A stretch of DNA of 64,000 bases from Eggerthella sp. (GTDB lineage: Bacteria > Actinomycetota > Coriobacteriia > Coriobacteriales > Eggerthellaceae), in contig JAUNWY010000008.1 in assembly GCA_030540085.1 (NCBI GenBank), forward strand, positions 18,484-82,483. Direction: 5' to 3'. Shown here one piece after another: positions 1 to 8,764 of the stretch (its first letter is position 1; every line of letters begins with the position of its first letter). Under the pieces are notes generated by a model. That model saw nothing but the letters and a program-made list of their open reading frames with translations, had not been told where the DNA came from and searched no databases. Made by a program: the position numbers and the translations under genes.

Positions 1-405
1 GCGGCCTGGCTCCAGCAACATTCCACCGATATAGGTTTTGCCGCCGATAACATGCTCGGCACCGACGCAATCGCACAACACGTCTTCTGCGCCAAGTCCG
101 TTCTGCAGCGACATCACCGTGGTGTTGGGGCCAACAAGCTCGCGGCCCTCTTCCATGGTCTTGGCGGTGTCGAACGCCTTGCACAAAACAATGACCAGGT
201 CGCACGCACCGATACCATCTGGCGTGGTATGACCCGAAAGCCTCACGGTTTCCTCTCCTGTAGGCGTTACCATGACCAGGCCTTTTTCATTGATGGCATT
301 CATGTGCGGAGCGCGCCCCACGAAATGAACCTCATTGCCAGCTTTCGCCAGCGCACCGCCGATGGTGCTTCCCAGCGAGCCAGCCCCTAAAATGCAAACC
401 TTCAT
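1..405 (-). CDS. Ketopantoate reductase-like (ApbA/PanE) protein, 3' end cut by window edge
   Basis: N-terminal 135 residues of a 6-phosphogluconate-dehydrogenase-fold NAD(P)H oxidoreductase. The protein begins MKVCILGAGSLGSTIGGALA, a Rossmann GxGxxG loop, followed by the beta2 stretch VHFVGR and a DLVIVLCKA segment typical of the PanE/ApbA family, then SLQNGLG, the family's conserved NQNG-like motif. PanE reduces 2-dehydropantoate to pantoate in CoA synthesis, but many paralogues act on other 2-keto acids, so the substrate is open. The ATG at 405 has a GGGGGAAG Shine-Dalgarno just upstream. It is the last visible gene of a minus-strand group headed by MaoC-like and VOC genes, which favours a catabolic paralogue over housekeeping PanE. 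The reading frame is open at base 1. Confidence 0.8.
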   Translation of the reverse strand, partial: MKVCILGAGSLGSTIGGALAKAGNEVHFVGRAPHMNAINEKGLVMVTPTGEETVRLSGHTTPDGIGACDLVIVLCKAFDTAKTMEEGRELVGPNTTVMSLQNGLGAEDVLCDCVGAEHVIGGKTYIGGMLLEPGR

Positions 406-444
406 TGCTTCCCCCTAGTTAAACAAATTCAATATCCCCCAACA

Positions 445-465
445 GGCGCAGCAAAACGCTGCGCC
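445..465. other. Intercistronic hairpin
   Basis: Perfect 8-bp inverted repeat GGCGCAGC / GCTGCGCC with a 5-nt loop, between the VOC gene and the PanE-like gene. There is no T-tract on the minus strand, so it looks more like an mRNA-processing or stability hairpin than an intrinsic terminator. The rest of the 406-648 spacer shows no convincing gene. Confidence 0.5.
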
Positions 466-648
466 AAGGCGATGCAGCGTAACCGTAGACGGCGGCGCCT
501 TGCCGACTGATGCGAGCAGAGAAACGCCCCTCTAAGCGTTAAGGCGAGTGCGGCTTCCGCCCACCATGTACCGACTCTCCTACTTTCGCTCGTTGAGCTC
601 GACAGCCAACAAGGTCGCCGCGGACGGCAACACCCCCACCAGCCGCGG

Positions 649-996
649 CTACTGCCGCTCGTTAATTTCGATGGTTAAACCGAACGGCGCAACAAACCAA
701 TTGCGAGGCTTACCTTCAGCCTGCCTCACACCGGGCTGAGCGTACACCGCTTCCAGAAGAGCGTCCACATCGTCGGCAACCAAACCAATGTGGGAGACAT
801 CGCCCGAATAGGCGCCGCTGCCCGCTTCGTCTCGCTGAAGTTGAATGCCGCCCACCCATGCCTGATTCAAAGGCAACTCGCCCGACGCCGGGTCGGTCAA
901 AGTGATTTCCATACCCATCACGTCGGTGAAAAACGCGAGCGCCGCCTCGAAGTCGCGAACCTTTACCGCAACATGCTCAACACACGGAGCCGCCAT
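649..996 (-). CDS. VOC-family (glyoxalase/bleomycin-resistance fold) protein
   Basis: A 115-residue single VOC domain. It has the expected beta-alpha-beta-beta-beta opening (VEHVAVKVRDFEAALAFF, then GMEITLTDPASGELPL), a central SHIGLVADDVDALLEAV repeat and a terminal FGLTIEIN strand. His and Glu residues in these strands (VEHVAV, SHIGL, TIEIN) are at the usual metal-ligand positions of glyoxalase-type enzymes. The family covers lyases, epimerases and dioxygenases, so no reaction can be assigned. Its start lies one base from the stop of the upstream MaoC-like gene, so the two are translationally coupled and probably act on the same compound or its CoA ester. Confidence 0.75.
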   Translation of the reverse strand: MAAPCVEHVAVKVRDFEAALAFFTDVMGMEITLTDPASGELPLNQAWVGGIQLQRDEAGSGAYSGDVSHIGLVADDVDALLEAVYAQPGVRQAEGKPRNWFVAPFGLTIEINERQ

Positions 997-997
997 G

Positions 998-1432
998 TTA
1001 TTCGCCTTCCACTTCGAAGAACTTCAAAATATGCGTCGCTACGCACACCACCGTGCCGTCCTGGTTGGTAACAACCACATCGGCGTACGTTTTCATGGCA
1101 GCCTCGTCCACCTCTTTCACGGTATAGGTCGCCGTAAGGGTATCGCCAAAATACACGGGCGCCGTAAAACGCAAATGATCGTATCCGTACGACGCACTGG
1201 GAATGGGAGACTCATACTTTTGCTGGATGAGGGTCGAAGCCGTGCTGCCAAAAGCAAAAGTAAGCACGCCATGCACGATGCGCGTTCCATACTTCGTGGT
1301 TTTCATAAACGCCTCGTTGAAGTGCATCTGGCTGTAATCGCCTGTGATGCCGCCGAACTGATATACATCAGATTCACTAACCGTCTTCGTGAACGAACAG
1401 CTGTTACCAACTTCCAAAGGTACCTTAGTCAT
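998..1432 (-). CDS. MaoC-like (R)-specific enoyl-CoA hydratase, hot-dog fold
   Basis: A 144-residue single hot-dog domain. The hydratase-2 motif is visible: GDYSQMHF with Asp32 and His37 in the catalytic pair positions, followed by IVHGVLTFAFGS. MaoC-like hydratases add water to 2-enoyl-CoA thioesters. The ATG at 1432 is preceded by AGGAAGGGGATCGGCA, a strong ribosome site. It heads a minus-strand group (MaoC, VOC, then PanE-like) divergent from the LysR gene at 1759, which is the usual arrangement for a LysR-regulated catabolic operon. The true substrate cannot be read from the sequence. Confidence 0.8.
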   Translation of the reverse strand: MTKVPLEVGNSCSFTKTVSESDVYQFGGITGDYSQMHFNEAFMKTTKYGTRIVHGVLTFAFGSTASTLIQQKYESPIPSASYGYDHLRFTAPVYFGDTLTATYTVKEVDEAAMKTYADVVVTNQDGTVVCVATHILKFFEVEGE

Positions 1433-1758
1433 TGCCGATCCCCTTCCTTCTGGCTGCCTTTTTCTTTAGGCGAATGCGGCGTTTCGTTGCCCTTCGGACC
1501 AGCTAGTGTTTGGTCAGGGTTCCCGCTTGGCAATCTGGCCCAAACAACGAAACGCCGCAATTGGCCCTCGCGCAAAACAAGCAACCAATGCGCAAACAAT
1601 TCCCCGCGAAACCCTTTGATCTCGCAAGAAAAACGGTACTCCACTTAAGCTTTTACGTCTGCTGCAAAGTATTGGCAGAAGCTGCGCTAATATATGAGCA
1701 GGATTCATGATTTCGCATATGCCCATTTCACAGGCGCACCCTAAAAGGAGATGGCACG
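1433..1758. promoter_or_regulatory. Divergent LysR / MaoC intergenic region with long inverted repeat
   Basis: No gene is seen here. The region holds a perfect 15-bp inverted repeat, TGCGGCGTTTCGTTG at 1475-1489 and its complement at 1545-1559, with a smaller nested repeat GGACCA/TGGTC in between. The repeat sits between two divergent start codons, where LysR-type regulators normally bind, but arms 70 bp apart are wider than a usual LysR box. It could also be a short mobile element. Confidence 0.55.
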
Positions 1759-2682
1759 ATGAACCTCGCTCAACTTACCTATTTCTGCCACTTGGCAAAA
1801 ACCGAGCACTACACGCGCTCGGCGGAAAGCCTCCATGTCTCGCAATCGGCCCTCTCCCACTCCATTTCCTCTCTGGAAAAGGAACTCGGATGCCGATTGT
1901 TCCGCAAGACGGGACGCAACGTGCAGCTCACCGACGACGGGCGAATATTCCTGAAGTATGTTTCAGAGGGGCTTGCCTCCATCGACAGAGGCATTGCTGA
2001 GCTCGACCGCAGAAGCAACGGCCTTTCCGGATCCATCAACGTAGGCGCTATCGCAACGGTACGATCAGGCTATTTACCTGCTGCAATGCAGGACTTTCGC
2101 TCTCAATTTGGAGACAAAACCGAGTTTCATGTATTGCAGGGCGAAACAGCGCCTTTGAACCAAAAGCTTGAGCAGGGTGTATGCGACCTGGTAATTGCAG
2201 GGCCCGTCCATAAACCAGGAATCACCTGCACCACGCTCTTTCATCAGCGCTTGGTGGTAGCGTTGCGTCGCGACCACCCGCTAGCGGCGCTCAAAAAAGT
2301 GCGTTACGAAAACTTGATTGGCCATACCGTGATCACCTATAGGCGCGGCATAGCTTGCGGAGAAACCCTCGAAGCATTCCTGCAAGAAACCAATGCGCCC
2401 CTTAGCAAGCTGACGCTGGTGCGCAACTATGAAGACGAGGTGATCCTGGGAGCGCTCGCCGTGCATGAATCAAGCGTGGCTCTAACCATGCTCACTTCAA
2501 ATTTGGCACCCAACCCCGACATGGTTATCTTGCCGCTCGACGTGGAAGGAGCCGAAGAGTTCTATCCCATTTCGCTCACCCGTCGCGAAGGCGACGCGCT
2601 AAACCCCGCCACGCAAGCGTTCATCGACTATCTGCTTTCGTTCGAGGCCCCCGCCTACGAACGGAGCGACTTCATTGCTTAA
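1759..2682 (+). CDS. LysR-family transcriptional regulator
   Basis: A 307-residue protein of normal LysR length. Residues 1-60 form the winged helix-turn-helix (MNLAQLTYFCHLAKTEHYTR, then AESLHVSQSALSHSISSLEKELG), and residues about 90-300 the periplasmic-binding-protein-like effector domain with a VALRRDHPLA hinge segment. The start has a clear AAAAGGAGATGGCACG ribosome site. Because it is divergent from the MaoC/VOC/PanE-like group, the likely role is activation of that operon by an organic acid or CoA-related inducer, but the ligand is unknown. The downstream neighbour nadE converges on it and is probably unrelated. Confidence 0.9.
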   Translation: MNLAQLTYFCHLAKTEHYTRSAESLHVSQSALSHSISSLEKELGCRLFRKTGRNVQLTDDGRIFLKYVSEGLASIDRGIAELDRRSNGLSGSINVGAIATVRSGYLPAAMQDFRSQFGDKTEFHVLQGETAPLNQKLEQGVCDLVIAGPVHKPGITCTTLFHQRLVVALRRDHPLAALKKVRYENLIGHTVITYRRGIACGETLEAFLQETNAPLSKLTLVRNYEDEVILGALAVHESSVALTMLTSNLAPNPDMVILPLDVEGAEEFYPISLTRREGDALNPATQAFIDYLLSFEAPAYERSDFIA

Positions 2683-2760
2683 AGCGCCAATTCTGGCATC
2701 GCTGGGACTACCATATTACCTTGCCCGCAAACGAAGCAACTTCATTGCTCGCGACTCAAT

Positions 2761-4677
2761 TTACGGCCGAAGCGTTTCCACTTCCTTGATCCATGCGCTC
2801 GCGCAAGCATCAGAAGGCATGCGCAGATCGCCTCGCGGAGACACCGCAACACTGCCCACCTTGGGGCCGTCAGGCAAACACGAACGCTTGAACTGCTGCG
2901 AGAAGAAACGCCAATAGAATGTGCGCAACCACTTCAGAATGGTTTCGTTGCTGTAGCGCCCCGCAAAAGCCTCCTTGGCAACGCGATAGATCTTCGCAGG
3001 AGGAAAGCACATGCGAAGCATCTGATACAGGAAGAAATCATGCAGCTCATACGGCCCTACCAAGTCTTCCGTCTTCTGAGAGATGGCGCCGTCTTCTGGA
3101 GGAAGAAGTTCTGGGCTCACCGGCGTATCGAGCACGTCATATAGAACCCCCGCAAGCACTTCATCGGCGCTCGTGTCGGCATAGTGGCGAACCAAATGGC
3201 GCACAAGCGTTTTGGGGACCGAGGCATTCACCGCATACATGGACATATGGTCGCCATTGTAAGTAGCCCAACCCAGGGCAAGCTCGGAAAGATCGCCGGT
3301 GCCTATAACGAAGCCATTTGCCTGATTGGCAATGTCCATCAGGATCTGCGTGCGCTCGCGTGCCTGGCTGTTTTCGTACGTCACATCGTGGATCGACGCA
3401 TCATGCTCAATATCAGCAAAATGCTGCATTACCGCCTTGGCGATGGAAACTTCCTTGAACGTGGCGCCCAAGCTTTTAATCATGGCAACAGCATTGTTGT
3501 AAGTGCGGTCGGTGGTGCCGAAACCCGGCATGGTTACCGCAACGATGCCCTTGCGGGACAGTCCAAGCATGTCGAAGGCACGCGCCGTCACCAGCAGCGC
3601 CAAAGTTGAATCCAAGCCGCCGGAAATACCAACCACAGCACTTTTCGCATGCGTATGAGCCAGGCGCTTCTTCAGGCCCAGCGCTTGAATGTTCAGGATC
3701 TCCTCGCAGCGATCGGAAAGCTGATCTGCATTGGAGGGAACGAACGGATCCGCGTCAAAGAAGCGCACCAGCTTCATTTCTTCCTCGGCCAAAGCGAAGG
3801 AGATTTCGCGGTACTCCCCCGCATCAGCTGCGGGGAACGTGCTCATACGACGGCGTTCCGAAGCAAGACGCTGTACATCGATAGTAGCCACCTTGATCTC
3901 GTTTTCAAACGTGGCCGATTCCGCCAGCACGGTGCCATTTTCGGCAATAAGGTTCTGCCCGCCGAACACCAAATCGGTAGTAGATTCGCCCTCCCCAGCT
4001 GTAGCGTACAGATAGGCACACACCAAACGGGCAGACTGACCAGCTACCAAATCACGACGGTAGCTTCCCTTCCCCACCATTTCATCGCTGGCGGAAAGGT
4101 TGCAGATCACGCTAGCCCCCGCCAACGCATGATGCACGCTGGGCGGATTGGGGACCCACAAGTCTTCGCATATTTCAGCGGCAACACAAAGATCCGCCAC
4201 GTTCTCGCAAGAAAACAGCAGGTTGGTACCAACGGGCACCTCTTCGCCGCCGAACTGGACCATGCCCATATCGGCAGCCCCGGACGTAAAGTGGCGCGTT
4301 TCGTAGAACTCGTTATAAGCAGGCAGGTTCACCTTGGGAACAAAGCCCAGCACCTTGCCGCGGCACAGCATGGCAGCAACGTTCAGCAGCTTCCCCGCCA
4401 CACGAAGGGGCATTCCTACCGCAATAAGGGCATCCACCTGGCGTGATTCTTCCGCAATAACGGAAAGGGCCGCCTCTGCCTCGTCGAGCAATTTCGTCTG
4501 CCAAAACAAATCGCTGCAGGTATAGCCCGTAATGCACAGCTCGGGAAGCACCATTACCTTCGCATGCGCTGCGGCCATTTCGTTGATGCATGCAAGAATC
4601 GCCTGAGCGTTGGCTTCGCAATCGGCGACGGCAACCTGAGGCGTTGCCGCAGCAACCGTGATGAACCCGTCTTTCAT
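2761..4677 (-). CDS. nadE: Glutamine-dependent NAD(+) synthetase
   Basis: A 638-residue two-domain NAD synthetase that amidates deamido-NAD using glutamine. Residues 1-290 are the nitrilase-like glutaminase with the Glu46 (PELCITGY), Lys115 (PKVNLP) and Cys170 (EICEDLW) triad. Residues about 325-638 are the ATP-pyrophosphatase synthetase domain with the P-loop-like SGGLDS at 352-357 and the downstream [12 protein letters not shown] motif. The length matches the long actinobacterial/eukaryotic type rather than the short ammonia-dependent form. The ATG is preceded by GAGGAGGG. It stands alone, convergent with the LysR gene. Confidence 0.95.
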   Translation of the reverse strand: MKDGFITVAAATPQVAVADCEANAQAILACINEMAAAHAKVMVLPELCITGYTCSDLFWQTKLLDEAEAALSVIAEESRQVDALIAVGMPLRVAGKLLNVAAMLCRGKVLGFVPKVNLPAYNEFYETRHFTSGAADMGMVQFGGEEVPVGTNLLFSCENVADLCVAAEICEDLWVPNPPSVHHALAGASVICNLSASDEMVGKGSYRRDLVAGQSARLVCAYLYATAGEGESTTDLVFGGQNLIAENGTVLAESATFENEIKVATIDVQRLASERRRMSTFPAADAGEYREISFALAEEEMKLVRFFDADPFVPSNADQLSDRCEEILNIQALGLKKRLAHTHAKSAVVGISGGLDSTLALLVTARAFDMLGLSRKGIVAVTMPGFGTTDRTYNNAVAMIKSLGATFKEVSIAKAVMQHFADIEHDASIHDVTYENSQARERTQILMDIANQANGFVIGTGDLSELALGWATYNGDHMSMYAVNASVPKTLVRHLVRHYADTSADEVLAGVLYDVLDTPVSPELLPPEDGAISQKTEDLVGPYELHDFFLYQMLRMCFPPAKIYRVAKEAFAGRYSNETILKWLRTFYWRFFSQQFKRSCLPDGPKVGSVAVSPRGDLRMPSDACASAWIKEVETLRP

Positions 4678-4785
4678 AAACCCTCCTCAAGGGACACACC
4701 AAAGCAGGTGCGCGTATCGTTCCTTGCAATTATAAGGTCGGGAAGGCATGGCCAACTTCACTTTCCCGCTCGTAATCACTTTGGA

Positions 4786-4822
4786 ACAAAAATACGCCCG
4801 CAGGAACAACCTGCAGGCGTAT
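4786..4822 (-). terminator. Intrinsic terminator after the nitroreductase gene
   Basis: On the minus strand the stem ATACGCCTGCAGG pairs with CCTGCGGGCGTAT (one mismatch) around a 5-nt loop and is followed by TTTTTGTT. It lies about 75 bases past the nitroreductase stop. Confidence 0.75.
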
Positions 4823-4895
4823 CCAAAAACGCGAATAAGACATTTGGCTTATTTTCCTACTCCCCGAAAAAGAGAAGCGGCATCTGATGCCTCGC

Positions 4896-5471
4896 TTAGC
4901 GAATTACGTAACGGGCGCCCTTCTGCTTGATAGGCCTCGGCTCCATGTCGGCATACCCCAGAACAATAGCGCCAACCAGCTTGCCGTGATCGGTTGCAAA
5001 ATGGCTGCCCAAGGCGTTGCCTGCGCGTACCACCGCTTCGACCCAGCATGTTGCAATACCCTTGTCGTATGCGGCAAGGCACATGTTTTCCATGGCGGCG
5101 GCAACACTCTCAATGCAGCTCGGGAGAATCTCGTCAGAGTAATTTGGCTTGTTCAAGAAGGCCAGAATAATGGTCTGCGAACCGCCCATTGCCGACATGA
5201 ATTCCATGGTTTCCTCTACCACTTCAGGGTTGTTTTTGAAGCGCGCCTCAAGTTCCTTGCGGTGAGAAAATGCCGTAGTTCCTAGTTCCGAGAACAGGTA
5301 AGCAAGATCTTCCTTTTTGGTAAGAGCTACAAAATACCACGGCTGCAAGTTCTGCGCCGAAGGAGCACAAAGGCCAGCTTGGATAATCTCTTCAAGATCT
5401 TCTTTCGGGATCGGATCAGGCTTGAACTTCCTAACGCTGCGCCTACCCTTGATTGCCTCCATCAACTCCAT
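4896..5471 (-). CDS. Nitroreductase-family FMN oxidoreductase
   Basis: A 191-residue nitroreductase. The N-terminal signature GRRSVRKFKPDPIP followed by APSAQNLQPWYFVAL matches the FMN-binding region of the NfnB/NfsA-like superfamily, and the C-terminal half has VGAIVLGYAD. Such enzymes use NAD(P)H and FMN to reduce nitro groups, quinones or enones; the substrate is unknown. Start choice: the strong AAAGGA site lies directly against an upstream ATG (5480), but is optimally spaced (9 nt) for the ATG at 5471, which gives MELMEAIKGRRS and is chosen. The gene is monocistronic with its own terminator. Confidence 0.88.
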   Translation of the reverse strand: MELMEAIKGRRSVRKFKPDPIPKEDLEEIIQAGLCAPSAQNLQPWYFVALTKKEDLAYLFSELGTTAFSHRKELEARFKNNPEVVEETMEFMSAMGGSQTIILAFLNKPNYSDEILPSCIESVAAAMENMCLAAYDKGIATCWVEAVVRAGNALGSHFATDHGKLVGAIVLGYADMEPRPIKQKGARYVIR

Positions 5472-5597
5472 CTCAATCATTCCTTTCTGCGCTTTCGCGC
5501 TCCCCTTCACAAGATTGATTTCGCTGCGCCGCCGGGCCCCCACGCCCAGCAAACGCAACCCCTCCTGAAAAACCGCTAGTATGCGGCGTTTTCTGCT

Positions 5598-6488
5598 CTA
5601 TAAAAAACGCTGAACCTCCGCCAGCAACGGGATAGGCGCTTCCTCGGGAATAAAATGACCGCAAGGAAGGGCACGCCCCTGCACGTTCGTACAGAACCTA
5701 AGCCAGCACTGCAGCGGGCTGAAGAACTTTTCCACCAAACCGTTCGCTCCCCACAACACCAGTGTTTCAGCGGTAATTTTCTTGCCCGCATCAAGGTCTT
5801 CCTTGTCAAGGAAGCGGTCGATGCATTCGCCGGCACGATATTCTTCGCAAATAGCATGGATACATTCCACGTTGTAATGGCGCAGGTATTCGTCGTATAC
5901 CTCTTGCGGGAAAGCCTCAGAGGAGGTGTCGTTTTCCGAGTTGTAGCGCCCAATGTGCAGGGCATTGCGGAAGTACATCTTGCGGCTTGAAAGGATAAGG
6001 TCTTCCGGGAACGGTTCATCCTGCGTAAGCAGATACCAATGGAATAGCGCCTTTGCGAACTCCGCCGAGCTTAAGGCATACATGTCATACGTCGAAACGA
6101 TATCGAGAAGCACTAGCTTATTGACTACTTCCGGATGATCGAGCGCCATTCGGTATGCAACACGGGCACCACGGTCGTGCCCCATAACGGAATAGCAGTC
6201 GAACCCCAACTCGCCCATCACGGCAATGCAGTCTTCAGCCATGATGCGTTTCGAATAGGTGCTGTGATCAGGCAAGCCTTCAGGCTTGTCGCTATCGCCA
6301 TAGCCGCGCAGATCACACATGACCACGATAAAACGATGAGCTAAATCCCCTGCAACCTTATGCCACATAAGATAGGTTTCGGGATGCCCATGAAGCAGGA
6401 GAAGGGGCTCGCCTTCTCCCATAACTACCGCGTGAATGGTTACACCGTTTACCCCTTGGATAAAACGATGCGTTGCTGTTTCAAACAT
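5598..6488 (-). CDS. Alpha/beta hydrolase (epoxide hydrolase / haloacid dehalogenase-like)
   Basis: A 296-residue alpha/beta hydrolase. The oxyanion segment LLLLHGHPET, the DLRGYGDSDKP loop and the nucleophile elbow GHDRGARVA are visible. An Asp rather than Ser nucleophile (G-H-D-R-G) and the HGHP motif are typical of epoxide hydrolases and fluoroacetate/haloalkane dehalogenases. A late CGHFIPEE gives the catalytic His. Preferred start is the ATG at 6488 behind GGGGGACCTT; a TTG four codons upstream is an alternative. A TATACT -10 (6566-6571) and the palindrome GAACGTGTTC (6549-6558) lie upstream, the latter shared with the ubiD operon, which suggests co-regulation with it. Confidence 0.85.
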   Translation of the reverse strand: MFETATHRFIQGVNGVTIHAVVMGEGEPLLLLHGHPETYLMWHKVAGDLAHRFIVVMCDLRGYGDSDKPEGLPDHSTYSKRIMAEDCIAVMGELGFDCYSVMGHDRGARVAYRMALDHPEVVNKLVLLDIVSTYDMYALSSAEFAKALFHWYLLTQDEPFPEDLILSSRKMYFRNALHIGRYNSENDTSSEAFPQEVYDEYLRHYNVECIHAICEEYRAGECIDRFLDKEDLDAGKKITAETLVLWGANGLVEKFFSPLQCWLRFCTNVQGRALPCGHFIPEEAPIPLLAEVQRFL

Positions 6489-6548
6489 AAGGTCCCCCAA
6501 CCCTTAAGCTTGTTGCGATCGCGCTCATAGATAATCCCCATTAACCAT

Positions 6549-6571
6549 GAACGTGTTCAATTAGAAGTATA
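6549..6571 (-). promoter_or_regulatory. Hydrolase promoter with GAACGTGTTC operator
   Basis: TATACT (6566-6571) reads as a minus-strand -10 element; GAACGTGTTC (6549-6558) begins seven bases downstream of it, at the expected transcription start. The same palindrome occupies the equivalent position at the ubiD promoter. The -35 region falls in the preceding ubiX terminator and matches consensus poorly, fitting an activated or regulated promoter. Confidence 0.55.
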
Positions 6572-6575
6572 CTCC

Positions 6576-6610
6576 GCAAAATGGAACAGGACATCCGAAG
6601 ATGTCCTGTT
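6576..6610 (-). terminator. Terminator of the ubiD-ubiX operon
   Basis: Perfect 11-bp stem AACAGGACATC / GATGTCCTGTT with a 4-nt loop, 44 bases past the ubiX stop; on the minus strand it is followed by CCATTTTG, a weak T-tract. Confidence 0.65.
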
Positions 6611-6653
6611 TAATCAACTCTTTAGATAGAAAAGGCCGAAAAGCCAGCAAACC

Positions 6654-7214
6654 CTAGCTCCAACGCTCGAAGGGCGGGTAGTTCAACCCGAATCGATCGA
6701 ATATCTTGCCAATAAGCTGGTCTTCCATATCGTCGATAGTTTGCGGGTTGTGATAGTACGTCATCATCGGAGGCATCAGCGTTATGCCGGGAACACTTGC
6801 CAGCTGCGCCAGATTGCGCAAATGGATAGCGTTCATCGGCGTTTCACGCGCGACCAAAACCAACGGTCGCTGCTCCTTCAACGTAACATCCGCCGCGCGA
6901 AGCAATAGGTTATCGCTATAGCCGCTTGCAATGCCCGCAACCGTTTTCATGCTGCAGGGAATAATAACCATGCCTTCGGTTTTGAACGTACCGCTCGCAA
7001 TCGATTCGCCCAAAGAAGCATTGCTATGCACATAATCAGCCATGGCAAGCGCCTTATCGAAAAGCTCGGGCTCTTCATAGCTTGCCGTGAGCCTCCCGCT
7101 GTCGGTAACCACCACATGTACTTCGCATTCGGTGTACTGCTTGAGCTGGCTTATGAAGCGACAAGCCAGGTGCGTGCCGCTTGCACCGCTTATTCCAACA
7201 ACAATGCGCTTCAC
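6654..7214 (-). CDS. ubiX: UbiX-family flavin prenyltransferase
   Basis: A 186-residue UbiX/Pad1 family protein. The N-terminal GISGASGTHLACRF phosphate/FMN loop, the PCSMKTVAGIASGYSDNLL stretch and the late RETPMNAIHLRN motif are diagnostic. UbiX joins dimethylallyl phosphate to reduced FMN to make prenylated FMN, the cofactor of UbiD decarboxylases. The start lies three bases after the stop of the UbiD-family gene upstream, so the pair is an operon in which the cofactor maker follows the decarboxylase. No ubiquinone genes are nearby, which points to a catabolic or fermentative aromatic-acid decarboxylase. Confidence 0.93.
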   Translation of the reverse strand: MKRIVVGISGASGTHLACRFISQLKQYTECEVHVVVTDSGRLTASYEEPELFDKALAMADYVHSNASLGESIASGTFKTEGMVIIPCSMKTVAGIASGYSDNLLLRAADVTLKEQRPLVLVARETPMNAIHLRNLAQLASVPGITLMPPMMTYYHNPQTIDDMEDQLIGKIFDRFGLNYPPFERWS

Positions 7215-7217
7215 GCC

Positions 7218-8696
7218 CTACTCCTCGAAATCAGGCAGCCAATGCTTAGGATCCACTTCCTTGAACTGGCAACGCTGGAAGCGATCTTTCTGGCTGTACG
7301 GCACCGTGCAATCGAAAATGACCTTGCAGGCAATGCCGTGGTCGCGAATCGAAGGCGAACAGGTTGGGTCGTTTGACGGATCAAGCGGATGGCAGCGAAC
7401 GCCAGGAATGGTGACGATGTCCATATCGCCCTGGAAACGCGTGTTCATCGCCCACAGCACGTCTTTGATGTCGAAGGGGTCAACGTCTTCATCAACCAGG
7501 AACACATGCTTCAATTCGCTGAACGCAGAGAAAGCCAACAGGGCCATTTGGCGCTGACGACCCTCGTCGGAAGGCATGCTCTTCTTAATCTGAAGCACCG
7601 CCATGTACTTGCCGCCACCAGGCGTTGCGCAATACACGTTCTGCAAACGGCCAGGCATGGCCTTTTCAACCATTTGGATGATGCTTGCCTCAGTGGGAAT
7701 GCCCGCCATGCTTACGTGCTCTTCGGAAGGGCCGATGCAGGTTTGCATAATGGGATTCTTGCGCGTGGTTACCGCCTTGACCTTGATGACAGGCAGTTCG
7801 GATACGGCAGGACCGGTATAGCCTGGGAATTCGGGCATAGCCTTGCCCGAATGAGTATTTTGGTCTTCGGCAACGCGCTTTCCAGGCAGCAACTCGCCTT
7901 CAATAACGTATTCAGCATTGGCAATGCAGCGTTCCTCGATGGTAAGGCACTTTGCCATGCGAACAGGCTTTCCGCGCAGAGCACCAGCAACGTTGAGCTC
8001 GTCGTAGCCCAAAGGCGTGGTAGGCGGCTCAAAGCAGGTTGCCAATTCAATGGCGGGGTCTACGCCAATGCTGATAGAAATCGGAAGCGGCTTGCCCAGC
8101 GCTTCAGCCTTTTCGTAGAACGCGCCGATATGACGAGCGCCAGGAACCATGTAGATGGAAATCTCATCAGGACCCTGTAAACACAGACGGTGGATGGTGA
8201 TGTCGGAAACGTGCGTTTCTGGGTCGGATGCGTAGCACATGCCCAAAGTGATATACGGTCCCGCATCTTCTGGTGTATTGGTGGGCGCCGGAACAAGCTT
8301 GCGCACATCGAAGCCTTCTTCGGTGGCAAGGTGCACCACTTCTCGGCATACCGCCTCTTCTTCAGGTACCTCAACGGGCGGCACAGGGTTCAATACCGCT
8401 TCGTTGAGCATGAAACCCAAGCGCTTTGGGTCTGCGTCGAGCAGCTTCGCCACCCTATCGCGACTTGCCAGCAAGCCAATAGCAACACGTGCATCAGGGT
8501 GGCCCTTGATGTTATTGAATACCATGGCTGGGCCTTCTTGCGTGGGACGGGGCACCGTACCGCCTGCGCCGACGTGGCGATACACGCCGCACAACTCGGC
8601 CTCAGGGTCTACCTCGACGTCGGTTTCCACCAGCTGACCAGGGATCCCACGCAGAAACTCAAGTGCGCTGCGAAGATCGTCAACGTTATTACTCAT
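7218..8696 (-). CDS. UbiD-family (prenylated-FMN) decarboxylase
   Basis: A 492-residue UbiD-family enzyme, normal length for the family. The conserved Arg strand DITIHRLCLQG, the prFMN/metal region YMVPGARHIGAF, the segment ELPVIKVKAVTTRKNPI with the active-site Glu-Arg arrangement, and the C-terminal DEDVDPFDIKDVLWA are all present. UbiDs reversibly decarboxylate aromatic or alpha,beta-unsaturated acids. The ATG at 8696 is chosen because GGAGGAGGGAGAACCT precedes it; longer frames upstream run through promoter and repeat DNA. It is followed at once by ubiX. A TATAAT -10 with a GAACATGTTC operator lies upstream. Which acid is used (protocatechuate, gallate, a cinnamic acid or a non-aromatic) cannot be told. 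Confidence 0.92.
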   Translation of the reverse strand: MSNNVDDLRSALEFLRGIPGQLVETDVEVDPEAELCGVYRHVGAGGTVPRPTQEGPAMVFNNIKGHPDARVAIGLLASRDRVAKLLDADPKRLGFMLNEAVLNPVPPVEVPEEEAVCREVVHLATEEGFDVRKLVPAPTNTPEDAGPYITLGMCYASDPETHVSDITIHRLCLQGPDEISIYMVPGARHIGAFYEKAEALGKPLPISISIGVDPAIELATCFEPPTTPLGYDELNVAGALRGKPVRMAKCLTIEERCIANAEYVIEGELLPGKRVAEDQNTHSGKAMPEFPGYTGPAVSELPVIKVKAVTTRKNPIMQTCIGPSEEHVSMAGIPTEASIIQMVEKAMPGRLQNVYCATPGGGKYMAVLQIKKSMPSDEGRQRQMALLAFSAFSELKHVFLVDEDVDPFDIKDVLWAMNTRFQGDMDIVTIPGVRCHPLDPSNDPTCSPSIRDHGIACKVIFDCTVPYSQKDRFQRCQFKEVDPKHWLPDFEE

Positions 8697-8713
8697 AGGT
8701 TCTCCCTCCTCCA

Positions 8714-8753
8714 GAACATGTTCACAATTATAAGGGAATAGCCCACTTGTCAT
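8714..8753 (-). promoter_or_regulatory. ubiD promoter with GAACATGTTC operator
   Basis: Minus-strand TATAAT (8727-8732) is a perfect -10; ATGACA (8748-8753) is a 5/6 match to -35, though the spacing is only 15 bp. The perfect palindrome GAACATGTTC (8714-8723) begins four bases downstream of the -10, covering the transcription start, as expected of a repressor operator. The ribosome site follows directly. Confidence 0.7.
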
Positions 8754-8764
8754 TAGCAAGGAAC

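Noticed and set aside
8714..8723. GAACATGTTC as a LexA (SOS) box
   Set aside because: The actinobacterial/Bacillus LexA box needs GAAC-N4-GTTC; here the spacer is two bases, and the neighbouring genes are not SOS genes.
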